From contig NZ_CP050022.2 in NCBI RefSeq assembly GCF_011602485.2, positions 1,384,001-1,448,000 of the forward strand: a stretch of 64,000 bases of DNA. The letters run 5' to 3'. Under the pieces are notes generated by a model. It did no database searches. It was not told where the DNA came from and saw only the letters and a program-made list of their open reading frames with translations. The stretch comes from Bradyrhizobium sp. 1(2017) (GTDB lineage Bacteria; Pseudomonadota; Alphaproteobacteria; Rhizobiales; Xanthobacteraceae). The stretch's first letter is position 1, and every line of letters begins with the position of its first letter. This document shows, piece after piece, positions 49,035 through 58,095 of the stretch. The position numbers and the translations under genes are program-made.

Positions 49035-50273
49035 GTGGATACGCTCAAAGTCAGAGACGCCAAAGACGTCGAAGAGGTGGTGCGTGCGGCGATTGCCAAT
49101 GAGCAGCCGCTCGAGATCATCGGTCATGGCTCCAAGCGCGGTATCGGCCACGCGATGGCGACCAACGCGGTGCTCGACCTCTCCGCGCTCAACGCCGTCA
49201 CCTCCTACGAGCCGAACGAGCTGATCGTCACGCTTCAGGCCGGCGCGCCGCTTGCCGACGTGCTGTCGCTGATCGATGCCAAGAACCAGCAATTCGCCTT
49301 CGAGCCGATGAACACGGCGCCGCTGCTCGGCACGCCCGCGCTCGGCACCATCGGCGGCATGATCGCGGCCGGCCTCGCCGGCCCGCGGCGCATCAAGGCG
49401 GGCGGGGCGCGCGACCATCTGCTCGGGGCGCACGCCGTTTCCGGTTTCGGCGACAGCTTCAAGACCGGCGGCAAGGTGGTGAAGAACGTCACCGGCTACG
49501 ACCTCTGCAAGCTCCTGGCGGGGTCCTGGGGCACTTTGTCGGTCATGACCGAGGTCACGCTGAAGGTGATGCCGAAGCCCGAGGCCGAGCGGACGCTGCT
49601 GCTGCGCGGGCTCGACGATGCCGTCGCCAACAAGGCGATGACCGCGGCGCTCGGCTCGCCCTTCGACGTCTCTGCTGCCGCGCATCTGCCGAAATCCGCG
49701 CTCCGTACCAAGACCGACGGGCTCGGCGACATCGCGGGCCAGGACGAGGCGCTGACCGTGCTGCGGCTCGAGGGCATCACGGCGTCCGCCGCCCATCGCG
49801 CCGGCTCGCTGCGGGAGTTGCTGGCGCCGTTCGGAACCGCGACGCTGGTCGAGGATTCGGCATCCGCGGCGCTGTGGGCCACGATCCGCGACGTGCTGCC
49901 GTTCGCGGCCGGCGGCGCGCTCGGCGCCTGGCCGGTCTGGCGGATCGTCTGTCCGCCGGCGTCCGGCGCGGCGCTCGGGACTCAGCTGGCGCGCGAGACC
50001 GGGGGCGACGTGATTTACGATTGGGGCGGCGGGCTGATCTGGGCGGCGCTGCCACCGAAGGCGGACGCGCATGGCCCGTCGGTGCGCGCACGTGCGAACG
50101 CGCTCGGCGGGCACGCTACCTTGATCCGGGCGGCCGAGGACGTCAGGCGCAATGTCGATGTGTTCCATCCGCAGGCGCCCGGCATTGCCGCGCTGAGCGA
50201 GCGGGTGCGCGCCAGTTTCGACCCGAAGACCATTCTCAACCGGGGACGCTTGAGGCGGGACGCCGTGGCATGA
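49035..50273 (+). CDS. glcE: Glycolate oxidase subunit GlcE
   Basis: 412 residues. VAO-type FAD-binding domain shorter than GlcD: LEIIGHGSKRGIGHAM, 'VTLQAGAPLADVLSLIDAKN', LLGTPALGTIGGMIAAGLAG, and GGKVVKNVTGYDLCKLLAGS, the GlcE signature; the C-terminal half is weakly conserved, as in known GlcE. It forms the glycolate oxidase complex with GlcD and GlcF. The start is GTG 49035, without an obvious strong Shine-Dalgarno. Its TGA overlaps the ATG of glcF by 4 nt. Confidence 0.94.
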   Translation: MDTLKVRDAKDVEEVVRAAIANEQPLEIIGHGSKRGIGHAMATNAVLDLSALNAVTSYEPNELIVTLQAGAPLADVLSLIDAKNQQFAFEPMNTAPLLGTPALGTIGGMIAAGLAGPRRIKAGGARDHLLGAHAVSGFGDSFKTGGKVVKNVTGYDLCKLLAGSWGTLSVMTEVTLKVMPKPEAERTLLLRGLDDAVANKAMTAALGSPFDVSAAAHLPKSALRTKTDGLGDIAGQDEALTVLRLEGITASAAHRAGSLRELLAPFGTATLVEDSASAALWATIRDVLPFAAGGALGAWPVWRIVCPPASGAALGTQLARETGGDVIYDWGGGLIWAALPPKADAHGPSVRARANALGGHATLIRAAEDVRRNVDVFHPQAPGIAALSERVRASFDPKTILNRGRLRRDAVA

Positions 50274-51592
50274 AGACCGAATTCTCACTGGCGCAGCTCG
50301 CCGACCCCGACATCGCCGAAGCCGACAAGATCCTTCGCGCCTGCGTCCATTGCGGTTTCTGCACGGCAACCTGTCCGACCTATGTGCTGCTCGGCGACGA
50401 GCTCGATAGCCCGCGCGGCCGCATCTACCTGATCAAGGAGATGCTGGAGAAGGACCAGACCCCGACGGCCGAGGTGGTCAAGCATGTCGACCGCTGCCTG
50501 TCCTGCCTGGCCTGCATGACGACCTGCCCCTCGGGGGTGAACTACATGCACCTCGTCGACCAGGCCCGGGTCCGCATCGAGCAGCGTTACGAGCGGCCGT
50601 TGGCCGAGCGGCTGCTGCGTCGGGTGCTGGCCTTCGTCCTGCCGGACCCGCAGCGTTTTCGTGCGAGCATGGTGCTGGCGCGGCTGGCCCGCCCGCTCGC
50701 CGTCTTCCTGCCGACGCCGCGGCCTTCGGCCACGCCCGGACTGGTCCAGCGCCTCAAGGCGATGCTGGCGCTGGCGCCGAACCGGCTGCCGCCGCGGGGC
50801 CCCGCCGCCGGCAGCGTGTTCGCGGCGCTCGGCAAGAAGCGGGGCCGGGTCGCGCTGCTGCAGGGCTGCGCCCAGCAGGTGCTGGCGCCGCGCATCAACC
50901 AGGCCGCCATCAGTCTTCTCACCCGCCACGGCATCGAGGTCGTCCTGGTCCGGGACGAGCAGTGCTGCGGTGCGCTGACCCATCATCTCGGCGACGACCA
51001 CGATGCCTTGGCACGGGCACGTGCCAACGTCGCGGCGTGGGCTGCGGAAGCGGCCGGCGAGGGGCTCGACGCCATCCTGGTGACGGCGTCCGGCTGCGGG
51101 ACCGTGATCAAGGATTACGGCTATCTGCTGCGCGAGGACGCTGCGTTCGCAGCCGATGCGGCGAAAGTGTCCGCACTCGCCAAGGACATCACCGAATACG
51201 TCGCCCGTCTCGGCTTGGAGCAGGTTGCGCGACAGGACAGCATCGTCGTCGCTTATCACTCCGCATGTTCGTTGCAGCATGGGCAGAAAATCACGGGCCT
51301 TCCGAAAGAATTGCTTTCCAAGAATGGATTCGTGGTGAAAGATGTCCCGGAGAGCCATTTGTGTTGCGGTTCGGCGGGGACCTACAACATTCTCCAGCCC
51401 GAGCTTGCGGGCCGGTTGCGCGATCGCAAGGTCGCCAACATCGCGAGCGTCAAGCCGGACATGATTGCCGCGGGCAATATCGGCTGCATGGTGCAGATTG
51501 CCAGTGGCACGTCAGTTCCGGTCGTACACACGATTGAGCTTCTCGATTGGGCTACGGGCGGGGCGCGGCCGGCACTCAACACGTCGAGCTGA
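50270..51592 (+). CDS. glcF: Glycolate oxidase iron-sulfur subunit GlcF
   Basis: 440 residues. Two [4Fe-4S] motifs near the N-terminus, CVHCGFCTATCP (C25, C28, C31, C35) and CLSCLACMTTCP (C76, C79, C82, C86), are followed by two CCG domains (DEQCCGAL near 230 and ESHLCCGSAG near 370). It transfers electrons from the flavin subunits to the quinone pool at the membrane. ATG 50270 overlaps the glcE stop codon (ATGA), so the two are translationally coupled. Confidence 0.96.
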   Translation: MKTEFSLAQLADPDIAEADKILRACVHCGFCTATCPTYVLLGDELDSPRGRIYLIKEMLEKDQTPTAEVVKHVDRCLSCLACMTTCPSGVNYMHLVDQARVRIEQRYERPLAERLLRRVLAFVLPDPQRFRASMVLARLARPLAVFLPTPRPSATPGLVQRLKAMLALAPNRLPPRGPAAGSVFAALGKKRGRVALLQGCAQQVLAPRINQAAISLLTRHGIEVVLVRDEQCCGALTHHLGDDHDALARARANVAAWAAEAAGEGLDAILVTASGCGTVIKDYGYLLREDAAFAADAAKVSALAKDITEYVARLGLEQVARQDSIVVAYHSACSLQHGQKITGLPKELLSKNGFVVKDVPESHLCCGSAGTYNILQPELAGRLRDRKVANIASVKPDMIAAGNIGCMVQIASGTSVPVVHTIELLDWATGGARPALNTSS

Positions 51593-51661
51593 ACTTTCCT
51601 CCCGGGGTGACGGCTGAAGACGCCCGATCGACCATTGTTCGGCGGCAACAGGAGGACCACG

Positions 51662-52042
51662 ATGGCGAAAGCGAAGAAGAAGAAAAGCAAGAAGGCCAAA
51701 AAGGCCAAGAAGGTTGTAGCGGCGAAGAAGGCAGCCAAGAAGTCCGCGAAGAAGTCTGCCAAGAAAACCACCAAGAAAACCGCCAAGAAAACTGCAAAGA
51801 AAGCGGCGAAGAAATCTGCCAGGAAGTCGGCCCCGAAGGCCGCCAAGAAGGCTACGGCGAAGCCTGCCAAGAAGGCCGCACCCAAGAAGGCCGCGAAGAA
51901 AGCGGCACCGAAGAAGGCGAAGGCAGCTCCTGCTCCAAAGCCAGCACCGGTGGAAACTCCGGCTCCCGAGCCTGCCTCCGAGACAAGCTGGGCGATGCCT
52001 TCGCCTTCTGCGGAACCGGCGCCGGCCGAGGAACAGGGGTAG
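51662..52042 (+). CDS. Histone H1-like Lys/Ala-rich nucleoid protein
   Basis: 126 residues from ATG 51662, with AGGAGG 6 nt upstream. From residue 2 to about 88 it is almost only Lys and Ala in repeats of the type KKAAKK/SAKKTAKK. A Pro/Ala/Glu-rich acidic tail ends the protein. This is the composition of bacterial H1-like proteins that coat DNA. It has its own strong terminator (52086-52117) and lies 69 bp after glcF. Repeat number could vary between strains. Confidence 0.88.
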   Translation: MAKAKKKKSKKAKKAKKVVAAKKAAKKSAKKSAKKTTKKTAKKTAKKAAKKSARKSAPKAAKKATAKPAKKAAPKKAAKKAAPKKAKAAPAPKPAPVETPAPEPASETSWAMPSPSAEPAPAEEQG

Positions 52043-52085
52043 GGCCCGAGCCTCTCGTATCCTGTTCAAACGACCTGAAATCCGG

Positions 52086-52117
52086 AAGGCCGCGGCGCTT
52101 GGCGCTGCGGCCTTTTT
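52086..52117 (+). terminator. Intrinsic terminator after the H1-like gene
   Basis: A 13-bp stem (AAGGCCGCGGCGC with its partner ending GCGGCCTT, one G-U pair) with a 3-nt loop is followed by a T-run at 52113-52117. It lies 44 bp downstream of the stop codon. Confidence 0.85.
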
Positions 52118-52443
52118 GCATCGTCGCGGGCCGGTTCGGACACGGTCCTTTCCGCGCACCAGCCTGATTCGTGACTTGGGTGATACCCTGTCCGGCCACC
52201 CCGGACTTACACGGGGGGCCTGTGCACTTTGGAATGCAAATAATGTGATCGAGAAGCCACACAGGCCGACAACCTTTCGTGAAAGCGTCGGAACGCCCAA
52301 AAAGTCGGCAGATGCCCGCCGTTTTTGCTTCTCGGTTCGCGCTCCTCAATTCAAATTGTCGCAGTCACGTAATTTTGCAGACAGGTCGGATGTCCCCGGG
52401 GGCTCCGGGATCCGACCGGTGAGAACTGGCGATGGGGATTGAA
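52118..52443. other. Intergenic region before the porin gene, 326 bp
   Basis: No gene or repeat family seen. The stretch becomes AT-richer from about 52225 on (AATAATGTGATC, CTCAATTCAAATTG) and presumably carries the porin promoter and a long 5' leader, but I cannot assign -35/-10 boxes with confidence. Confidence 0.4.
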
Positions 52444-53457
52444 ATGAAAAAAGTGGCTTTGTTGGCAACGGCGCTGGCAATGGTGACGACGGGTTCGGCT
52501 TTCGCGGCAGATCTGCGCGTAAAGGCGTTGAAGGCTCCGCCGCCGCCGGCGTTCGATCCCTGGGATGTCGCCTTCGGCGCGGGCATCATGAGCGATTACA
52601 TCTTCCGCGGTATCACTCAGTCGAACCACAAGCCGTCGGTCACGGCCTATTTCGAGCCGCGCTACAACGTCAACAAGGACCTCCAGCTCTACATCGGTAC
52701 GTCCGCCTCGAGCATCTCGTTCCCGAACCGCGCCGCGGCGGAAGTCGACATCTACGGCGGTATCCGCCCGACCTTCGGCATGTTCGCCTTCGACTTCGGT
52801 GTCTGGGGCTACCTCTATCCGGGCGGAAGCTGCTTCGGTTCGCAGGGCACCCTGGCGCAGGGCAATTGCGGCGGCGACATCGACTACTCGCAGGGCGCGA
52901 TCGGCCTTCCGATCAACGGAAACTTCGCCAAGAAGGACGCGAGCTTCTTCGAAGGCTATGCCAAGCTGAACATCAACATCAACGACCAGTGGACGGTCGG
53001 CTTCAACGAGTATTATTCGCCGAACTTCCTGAACCTCGGCGCCTGGGGCAACTACGCCTCGATCACCGCCAAGTGGATCGCGCCGAGCACGACCTTCGGC
53101 GCCAGCGGCGTCGGCATGTATGTGTCGGGTGAATTCGGCCGCCAGTGGCTCGGCACCTCCGACATCTTCTACGGCATCGCAGGCGACCCGGTGTACGCGA
53201 ACGGCATCAAGGAGCCGAGCTACAACACCTGGAACGTCGGCGTCGGCTTCACCTACAAGGTGTTCACGCTCGATCTGCGCTATTATGACACCGACCTGAA
53301 GAAGGGTGACTGCAACGCCTTCACCAGCGACTTCACCGCGAAGTTCGACGGCAGCTTCACCGCCATCAATCCGGGCGGCTTCGGCTCCAACTGGTGCAGC
53401 GCGGCCGGCGTCGCCAAGCTCTCGTTCGACCTGACGGCCATGAGCAATCTGAAGTAA
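52444..53457 (+). CDS. TorF-family putative outer-membrane porin (Gcw_chp)
   Basis: 337 residues from ATG 52444; an in-frame ATG at 52432 is also possible. Signal peptide MKKVALLATALAMVTTGSAF, then DPWDVAFGAGIMSDYIFRGI with 'TQSNHKPSVTAYFEPRYNVN', the hallmark of Gcw_chp/TorF. The rest alternates aromatic-rich amphipathic strands, typical of a beta-barrel. It ends LSFDLTAMSNLK, without the usual terminal Phe. The gene is a single unit with a strong terminator. The transported substrate is unknown. Confidence 0.87.
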   Translation: MKKVALLATALAMVTTGSAFAADLRVKALKAPPPPAFDPWDVAFGAGIMSDYIFRGITQSNHKPSVTAYFEPRYNVNKDLQLYIGTSASSISFPNRAAAEVDIYGGIRPTFGMFAFDFGVWGYLYPGGSCFGSQGTLAQGNCGGDIDYSQGAIGLPINGNFAKKDASFFEGYAKLNININDQWTVGFNEYYSPNFLNLGAWGNYASITAKWIAPSTTFGASGVGMYVSGEFGRQWLGTSDIFYGIAGDPVYANGIKEPSYNTWNVGVGFTYKVFTLDLRYYDTDLKKGDCNAFTSDFTAKFDGSFTAINPGGFGSNWCSAAGVAKLSFDLTAMSNLK

Positions 53458-53496
53458 GTTTCGTCCCGAAACGACTTCCACCAAGTCTTTTGGCGA

Positions 53497-53530
53497 GGGC
53501 GGCAGAGTGATCTGCCGCCCTTTTGCTTTT
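53497..53530 (+). terminator. Intrinsic terminator after the porin gene
   Basis: GGGCGGCAGA (53497-53506), GTGA loop, TCTGCCGCCC (53511-53520): a perfect 10-bp stem, followed by TTTTGCTTTT. Textbook rho-independent terminator 39 bp after the stop codon. Confidence 0.93.
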
Positions 53531-53551
53531 GAGCTCGGGTCTTTCCACAGA

Positions 53552-53642
53552 CGTCATGCCCGGGCTTGACCCGGGCATTCACGTTCTTGGGTACCGTCGC
53601 CCAGCGACCGCGTAGATGGCCGGGACAAACCCGGCCATGACC
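53552..53642. repeat. Palindromic repeat, CGTCATGCCCGGGC family
   Basis: Begins CGTCATGCCCGGGCTTGACC and ends CCCGGCCATGACC. Arms are inverted copies as in the 31857 and 61141 elements. It lies between the porin terminator and the stop codon of the convergent ABC gene. Confidence 0.8.
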
Positions 53643-53676
53643 ACGCAGAAGCGACGGTGAGGAGTAAGCTCGCGCC

Positions 53677-55434
53677 TCAGCCCGCCGCGCTCGGCTCGTT
53701 CTCGGCCGGGGCGCCGCCGCCGAGGACGTGGATTGCACCCTCCTTCACCAGCGCGACCTTGCGGGTGTGGAAGGCGTCCAGTGTCGAGCGGTGGCCGATC
53801 GAGACTATGGTGGACTGCGGCAGCTTCTCCGCCAGCAGGCGATAGAGCCGGGCCTCGGAGGGTTCGTCCAGCGACGCCGTGGCCTCGTCCAGGAACAGGT
53901 AGTCCGGCGCATGCAGCAGCGCGCGGGCGAGCCCGAGGCGCTGCTGCTCGCCGAGCGAGAGTGTCCGGTTCCAGTGACCGCTCTCGTCGAGCCGCTTTGC
54001 CAGCCGCGGCATGCCGACCGCATTCAGCGTCTCCTCGATCCTCTCGGATGCGATCGCGCCATGCTCTGCGGGATAGATCACGGCGTCGCCGAGTGGGCCG
54101 ATCGGAAAATATGGCCGCTGCGGCAGCATCATCAGCTTGGCCTTCTCGGGGATGGCGATGGCGCCGGTACCGAACGGCCAGATTCCGGCGATGGCTCGGA
54201 ACAGCGTCGACTTTCCGGCGCCGGACGGTCCGGCCACCAGAACCCGCTCAGCCGGCTGGATCGCGAGCGCATTGGCCGCGACCAGCGGCTCGCCGTTCGG
54301 CAGTTCCACCAGCAGTTGATCGAGTCCGATCGCCTTGCCGTCTGATGGCGCAATGCCGATGGCCGGCCCGCGCACCGCGGTAGCGGCGGCTGAACCGACC
54401 GACATCTCGAAGCCATCGAGACGGGCAATCACCGAGCGCCATTCCGCGAGCGAGCGATAGGCCGAGACGAAGAAGGAGAGCGCATCCTGCACGCTGCCGA
54501 ACGCCGAGCCGGTCTGCATCATGTCGCCGAGCTGGATTCTCTTGGCGAAGTAAGCCGGAGCCACCACCACATAGGGAAAGATCACTGCAGCCTGACTGTA
54601 GCTCGCCGTGAAGGCGGTCAGGCGCTTGGTCCTGCTCATGATCGCGTACCAGTTGCCGATCACGAAACCGAAGCGCTGCAGCAGATTGCCTCGCTCCGCG
54701 CTCTCGCCTTTCAGAAGGGCGATCTGCTCGGAGTTCTCGCGCACGCGGATCAGGTTGAAGCGGAAGTCGGCTTCGTAGCGCTGCTGCTCGAAATTGAGGT
54801 TGATGAGCGGGGCACCAATCCAGTGCGTCAGCGCGGTCCCCAGGATCGCGTAGACCAGCGCACACCAGACCAGAAAGCCCGGGACGACGATATCCGTGCC
54901 GTAAATGTGCAGCGGCGCCTTGTCCGATAGGCCCCAGAGAATGACGACGAACGAGGCCAGCGTCACGATCGACGACAGCAGTCCCAACCCGAGGGTCAAT
55001 GTCTGCTCGACGAAACTCTTGACGTCCTCGGTGATGCGCTGATCCGGGTTGTCGGCGGCGTCGCCCTTGAGCTGCATGCGATAATGCGTCGAGCCGTTGA
55101 GCCATTCGCCGAGATAATGTTGCGTCAGCCATCTGCGCCAACGAATCTGCAGCCACTGGTTCAGGTAGAGCTTGTAGACCGCCATCGCGACGAAGGTGAA
55201 GGCGAGGCCGAGAAAGATCCAGATCTCCCTGACGAACCGGTCCAGCTCATAGCCCTGGATCGCGCTGAAGAAGCGGTTCTGCCACTGACTGACCAGAACG
55301 TTGATCGCGACCAGCGCCAGCTCCATGGCAATGACGGCGGCGAGCAGGCCGCGACCGGCCCATTTGTCCTCGGACCGGAAATACGGGGCGGCGATTCGCC
55401 AGACGATCGCGAGCGTGGCGCTGATGTTCTTCAC
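53677..55434 (-). CDS. SbmA/BacA-like ABC transporter (fused permease and ATPase, YddA/Rv1819c type)
   Basis: 585 residues from GTG 55434, chosen because GAGGAGA lies about 8 nt upstream; an in-frame ATG at 55479 lacks one. The N-terminal SbmA/BacA-like membrane domain has about six TMs and 'RITEDVKSFVEQTLTLGLGL', with the preceding helix 'RWRRWLTQHYLGEWLNGSTH'. The C-terminal ATPase has Walker A AGPSGAGKSTLFR, signature RTLSLGEQQRLGLARALL, Walker B DYLFLDEATASLD, and SIGHR switch. Relatives take up peptides, cobalamin or very-long-chain fatty acids. BacA homologues matter for rhizobial symbiosis, but this COG4178-type member need not. Confidence 0.9.
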   Translation of the reverse strand: MKNISATLAIVWRIAAPYFRSEDKWAGRGLLAAVIAMELALVAINVLVSQWQNRFFSAIQGYELDRFVREIWIFLGLAFTFVAMAVYKLYLNQWLQIRWRRWLTQHYLGEWLNGSTHYRMQLKGDAADNPDQRITEDVKSFVEQTLTLGLGLLSSIVTLASFVVILWGLSDKAPLHIYGTDIVVPGFLVWCALVYAILGTALTHWIGAPLINLNFEQQRYEADFRFNLIRVRENSEQIALLKGESAERGNLLQRFGFVIGNWYAIMSRTKRLTAFTASYSQAAVIFPYVVVAPAYFAKRIQLGDMMQTGSAFGSVQDALSFFVSAYRSLAEWRSVIARLDGFEMSVGSAAATAVRGPAIGIAPSDGKAIGLDQLLVELPNGEPLVAANALAIQPAERVLVAGPSGAGKSTLFRAIAGIWPFGTGAIAIPEKAKLMMLPQRPYFPIGPLGDAVIYPAEHGAIASERIEETLNAVGMPRLAKRLDESGHWNRTLSLGEQQRLGLARALLHAPDYLFLDEATASLDEPSEARLYRLLAEKLPQSTIVSIGHRSTLDAFHTRKVALVKEGAIHVLGGGAPAENEPSAAG

Positions 55435-55746
55435 AGAGCTGGGTCTCCTCAGGGGATGTGCATAACGGCCCAGAGCCATATGGCTGAGGCAATGGCGGAA
55501 ACGGGCGCGCTTAGACTAAAGTCGCAAAGTCTGCAATTTGCGTTGGATTGTCGCAGCCCGCAACCTTAGCATGGGCTTCGACGGCCCGGGGCGGGGTGCT
55601 CCGGGATTTCGCGAGCTTGTGAGCGGACGGGAACCGCCCGCAGCCGCGAGGACTTCGCGTCGGGTTTGGGGTTTACGCTTTCAGCGTCAAGCAGGAACGG
55701 CTCTCCACGCGGGCCGCCTGCTGCAACATGCGTGGGGAGGATGACC
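55435..55746. other. Divergent promoter region between ABC gene and LctP-type gene, 312 bp
   Basis: No gene seen. A GTCGCAAAGTCTGCAATTTGC stretch with AT-rich core at about 55518-55540 may include a promoter. No strong dyad or repeat family is visible. Confidence 0.35.
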
Positions 55747-57411
55747 ATGTGGAATCAAATCTATGACCCGTTGCACAGCCCGGTGCTATCGACGATTGCG
55801 GCGGCGGTGCCCGTCGTCACGCTGCTGGTCCTGATCGCCAGCGGCCGCGTGAAAGCGCACATCGCGGCCGTGATCGCCGTGATCATCACGAACTTGATCA
55901 CGATTTTCGTCTTCACCATGCCGGCCGGCATGTCGATCCGCGCCTCCATGCTCGGTATCGTCACGGGCTTCTTCCCGATCGGCTGGATCGTCCTCAACGT
56001 CATCTTCCTCTACCAGGTGACCGTGAGCACCGGACGTTTCGAACTGTTGAAGCGCGCCATCGGCGGCGTCACCGAGGACCGACGCCTGCAGCTCCTGCTG
56101 GTCGCGTTCTCATTCGGCGCGTTCTTCGAAGGCGCTTCGGGCTTCGGCACGCCGGTCGCGATCACCGGTGCCGTGCTGATTGGCCTTGGCTTCTCGCCGC
56201 TCGCGGCGTCCGGCCTGTCGCTGATCGCCAACACGGCGCCGGTCGCCTATGGCGCGCTCGGCACGCCGATCCAGGGCCTTGCATCCGTCACCGGGCTCGA
56301 TCCCTACATCCTCGGCGCCATGGTCGGCCGGCAATTGCCGTTCTTCTCGCTGATCGTGCCGTTCTGGGTGGTGTGGGCGTTCGCGGGCTGGCGCGGCATG
56401 AAGGACGTCTGGCCGGCGATCCTCGTCACTGCCGTGTCGTTCGCGGTCCCGCAATACGTGATCTCGAACCACATCAATCCCTGGATCGTCGACATCGGGG
56501 CGTCGCTGATCTCGATGGGGGCGCTGATCCTGTTCCTGAAGGTCTGGCAGCCGAGGCAGCTCTGGTTGTCGCCGGCGCTGCGCGGCCACGACGAGTCGGC
56601 CGCGCAAATGGAAAAGGCAACGCCGCTCGACAAGACGCCGCTTACTCAGTCTGAGTTGTGGAGCGCGCTGCTGCCGTGGATCATCGTCTGTGTCGTGATG
56701 CTGATCTGGGGGAACGGTGGGTTCAAGACCTGGGCGAATTCCATCTTCACCTGGAACTACGCCGTTCCCGACCTTCACCAGATGATCAACAAGATGCCGC
56801 CGGTGGCCGCCAAGCCGACGCCGGAAGGTGCGGTGTTCGCGTTCACCTATCTGTCGTTCACCGGCACCGGCATGCTGATCGCGGCGATCATCTCCGGCGT
56901 CCTGATGGGGGTCGGGCCAGGACGCTTGCTGGTGGAATATGGTCGTACGATCCGGCTGTGCGCGATCTCGCTGATCACGATCTCGGCGATGCTCGCGATC
57001 GGCACGCTCACGCGTCTGTCGGGCGTCGACGCCACGCTTGGTCTCGCCTTCGCCGCGACAGGCGTGCTCTATCCCTTCTTCGGCACGCTACTCGGCTGGT
57101 TGGGCGTGGCGCTGACGGGATCGGATACCGCCTCCAACATCCTGTTCGGCAACCTGCAGAAGATCACCTCCGAGCAGCTCGGCCTGTCGCCGGTCTTGAT
57201 GGCGGCGGCGAACTCCTCCGGTGGCGTGATGGGCAAGATGATCGACGCACAGTCGATCGTGGTCGCCTCCACGGCGACGCGATGGTACGGCCATGAGGGC
57301 ACCATCCTGCGCTTCGTGTTCTGGCATTCGATCGTGCTGGCCTGTCTCGTCGGTGTGCTCGTGACGTTGCAGGCCTACGTCTGGCCGTTCACGGAGCTGG
57401 TGCTGAAGTAG
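55747..57411 (+). CDS. LctP-family lactate/glycolate permease
   Basis: 554 residues from ATG 55747, with GGGAGG 6 nt upstream (an ATG at 55741 is directly on that site). About 12-14 TMs. Family blocks: FGAFFEGASGFGTPVAITGA, 'LIANTAPVAYGALGTPIQGL', and near the C-terminus LTGSDTASNILFGNLQ and AAANSSGGVMGKMIDAQSIV. LctP proteins (LldP, GlcA) are proton symporters for L-lactate and glycolate. With glcDEF 4-9 kb away, glycolate is a reasonable guess; sequence alone cannot separate the two. A UUCG-capped terminator follows. Confidence 0.94.
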   Translation: MWNQIYDPLHSPVLSTIAAAVPVVTLLVLIASGRVKAHIAAVIAVIITNLITIFVFTMPAGMSIRASMLGIVTGFFPIGWIVLNVIFLYQVTVSTGRFELLKRAIGGVTEDRRLQLLLVAFSFGAFFEGASGFGTPVAITGAVLIGLGFSPLAASGLSLIANTAPVAYGALGTPIQGLASVTGLDPYILGAMVGRQLPFFSLIVPFWVVWAFAGWRGMKDVWPAILVTAVSFAVPQYVISNHINPWIVDIGASLISMGALILFLKVWQPRQLWLSPALRGHDESAAQMEKATPLDKTPLTQSELWSALLPWIIVCVVMLIWGNGGFKTWANSIFTWNYAVPDLHQMINKMPPVAAKPTPEGAVFAFTYLSFTGTGMLIAAIISGVLMGVGPGRLLVEYGRTIRLCAISLITISAMLAIGTLTRLSGVDATLGLAFAATGVLYPFFGTLLGWLGVALTGSDTASNILFGNLQKITSEQLGLSPVLMAAANSSGGVMGKMIDAQSIVVASTATRWYGHEGTILRFVFWHSIVLACLVGVLVTLQAYVWPFTELVLK

Positions 57412-57434
57412 CGGTCGACGCCGCCCCGCGATTC

Positions 57435-57466
57435 AAATCCCCGCGAGGTTCGCCTCGCGGGGATTT
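57435..57466 (+). terminator. Intrinsic terminator with TTCG tetraloop after the LctP-type gene
   Basis: AAATCCCCGCGAGG (57435-57448), TTCG loop, CCTCGCGGGGATTT (57453-57466): a perfect 14-bp stem closed by a stable UUCG tetraloop, with the T-run forming the base of the stem. It is 24 bp after the stop codon. Confidence 0.88.
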
Positions 57467-57554
57467 TCACGTCTGCGTCCCGCGCGGGCGAACCTTCTCA
57501 AGGCCGCCGCTGTCTTATAGAAGGTGCGGCAAATCAGGTCGGTCGAGGGGTCTC

Positions 57555-57953
57555 ATGGTTTCGCTTCTGCGATTGGTGTGTGCGGCAGCTGCAATGCTTG
57601 CGATGTCCACGCTCGCGCGTGCCCAGGAGGGGTTCCCTTTCGGCACCGAGATGACGCTGGAAGCGCTGCCGCAAGCAGGCTCGAAACGCATTCCGAACAT
57701 CGAGATCGGCGACCATGGCGAAGTCGTGCTGGAGCTCTGGTGCAAGGGCGGCAAGGGCCAATTCTCGGTTGCCGGCAACTCGGTGATCTTCGTCCCCGGC
57801 CAGATCCAGGACCGATCCTGTCCGCCGGCGAGGGCGCAGGCCGACGACGAGCTCGTGGCCGCGCTGAGCAGCGTCGAGACCTGGAAGCGCCAGGGCGACA
57901 TGCTGACGCTGATCGGTCCGAAGTCGCTGCGCTTTCGCACGACGGGGAATTAG
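57555..57953 (+). CDS. Small exported META/HslJ-like protein
   Basis: 132 residues. Signal peptide with A-R-A cleavage around residue 23. The mature part is beta-rich: FGTEMTLEALPQAGSKRIPN, the Cys-containing VLELWCKGGKGQFSVAG, RSCPPARAQADDELVAALSS, then WKRQGDMLTLIGPKSLRFR. The final strand pair 'W...gd.L.L.g....l.F' and 'C....' context resembles META/HslJ domains. Function uncertain. ATG 57555. Confidence 0.72.
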   Translation: MVSLLRLVCAAAAMLAMSTLARAQEGFPFGTEMTLEALPQAGSKRIPNIEIGDHGEVVLELWCKGGKGQFSVAGNSVIFVPGQIQDRSCPPARAQADDELVAALSSVETWKRQGDMLTLIGPKSLRFRTTGN

Positions 57954-57964
57954 GTCGACTTGCT

Positions 57965-58090
57965 TGTCCCGGACGCGCTGCAACGCGTAGCGTTGCTGCG
58001 CAGAGCCGGGACCCAGTTTCCCATCCGCGACTTCGCCCGCAGCCGCTGGGCCCCGGCTCTGCAGCGCATTGCGCTGCGTCCGGGGCATGC
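57965..58090. repeat. Palindromic repeat, TGTCCCGGACGCGCTGC family
   Basis: Starts TGTCCCGGACGCGCTGCAAC and ends GCGCTGCGTCCGGGGCATGC, inverted ends. Internal copies of GCAACGCG and AGCGTTGCTGCGC make several hairpins. A third palindromic family, seen once. It lies between convergent genes. Confidence 0.7.
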
Positions 58091-58095
58091 GAAGC

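Noticed and set aside
49020..51358. Large minus-strand frames over glcE and glcF
   Set aside because: Composition is Arg/Ala/His-rich with no domains, while the plus-strand frames carry complete GlcE/GlcF motifs.
57420..57470. Possible tRNA T-arm (ATTCAAATCCCCGCG)
   Set aside because: The sequence is one arm of a perfect intrinsic terminator; no acceptor, D or anticodon arms are present.
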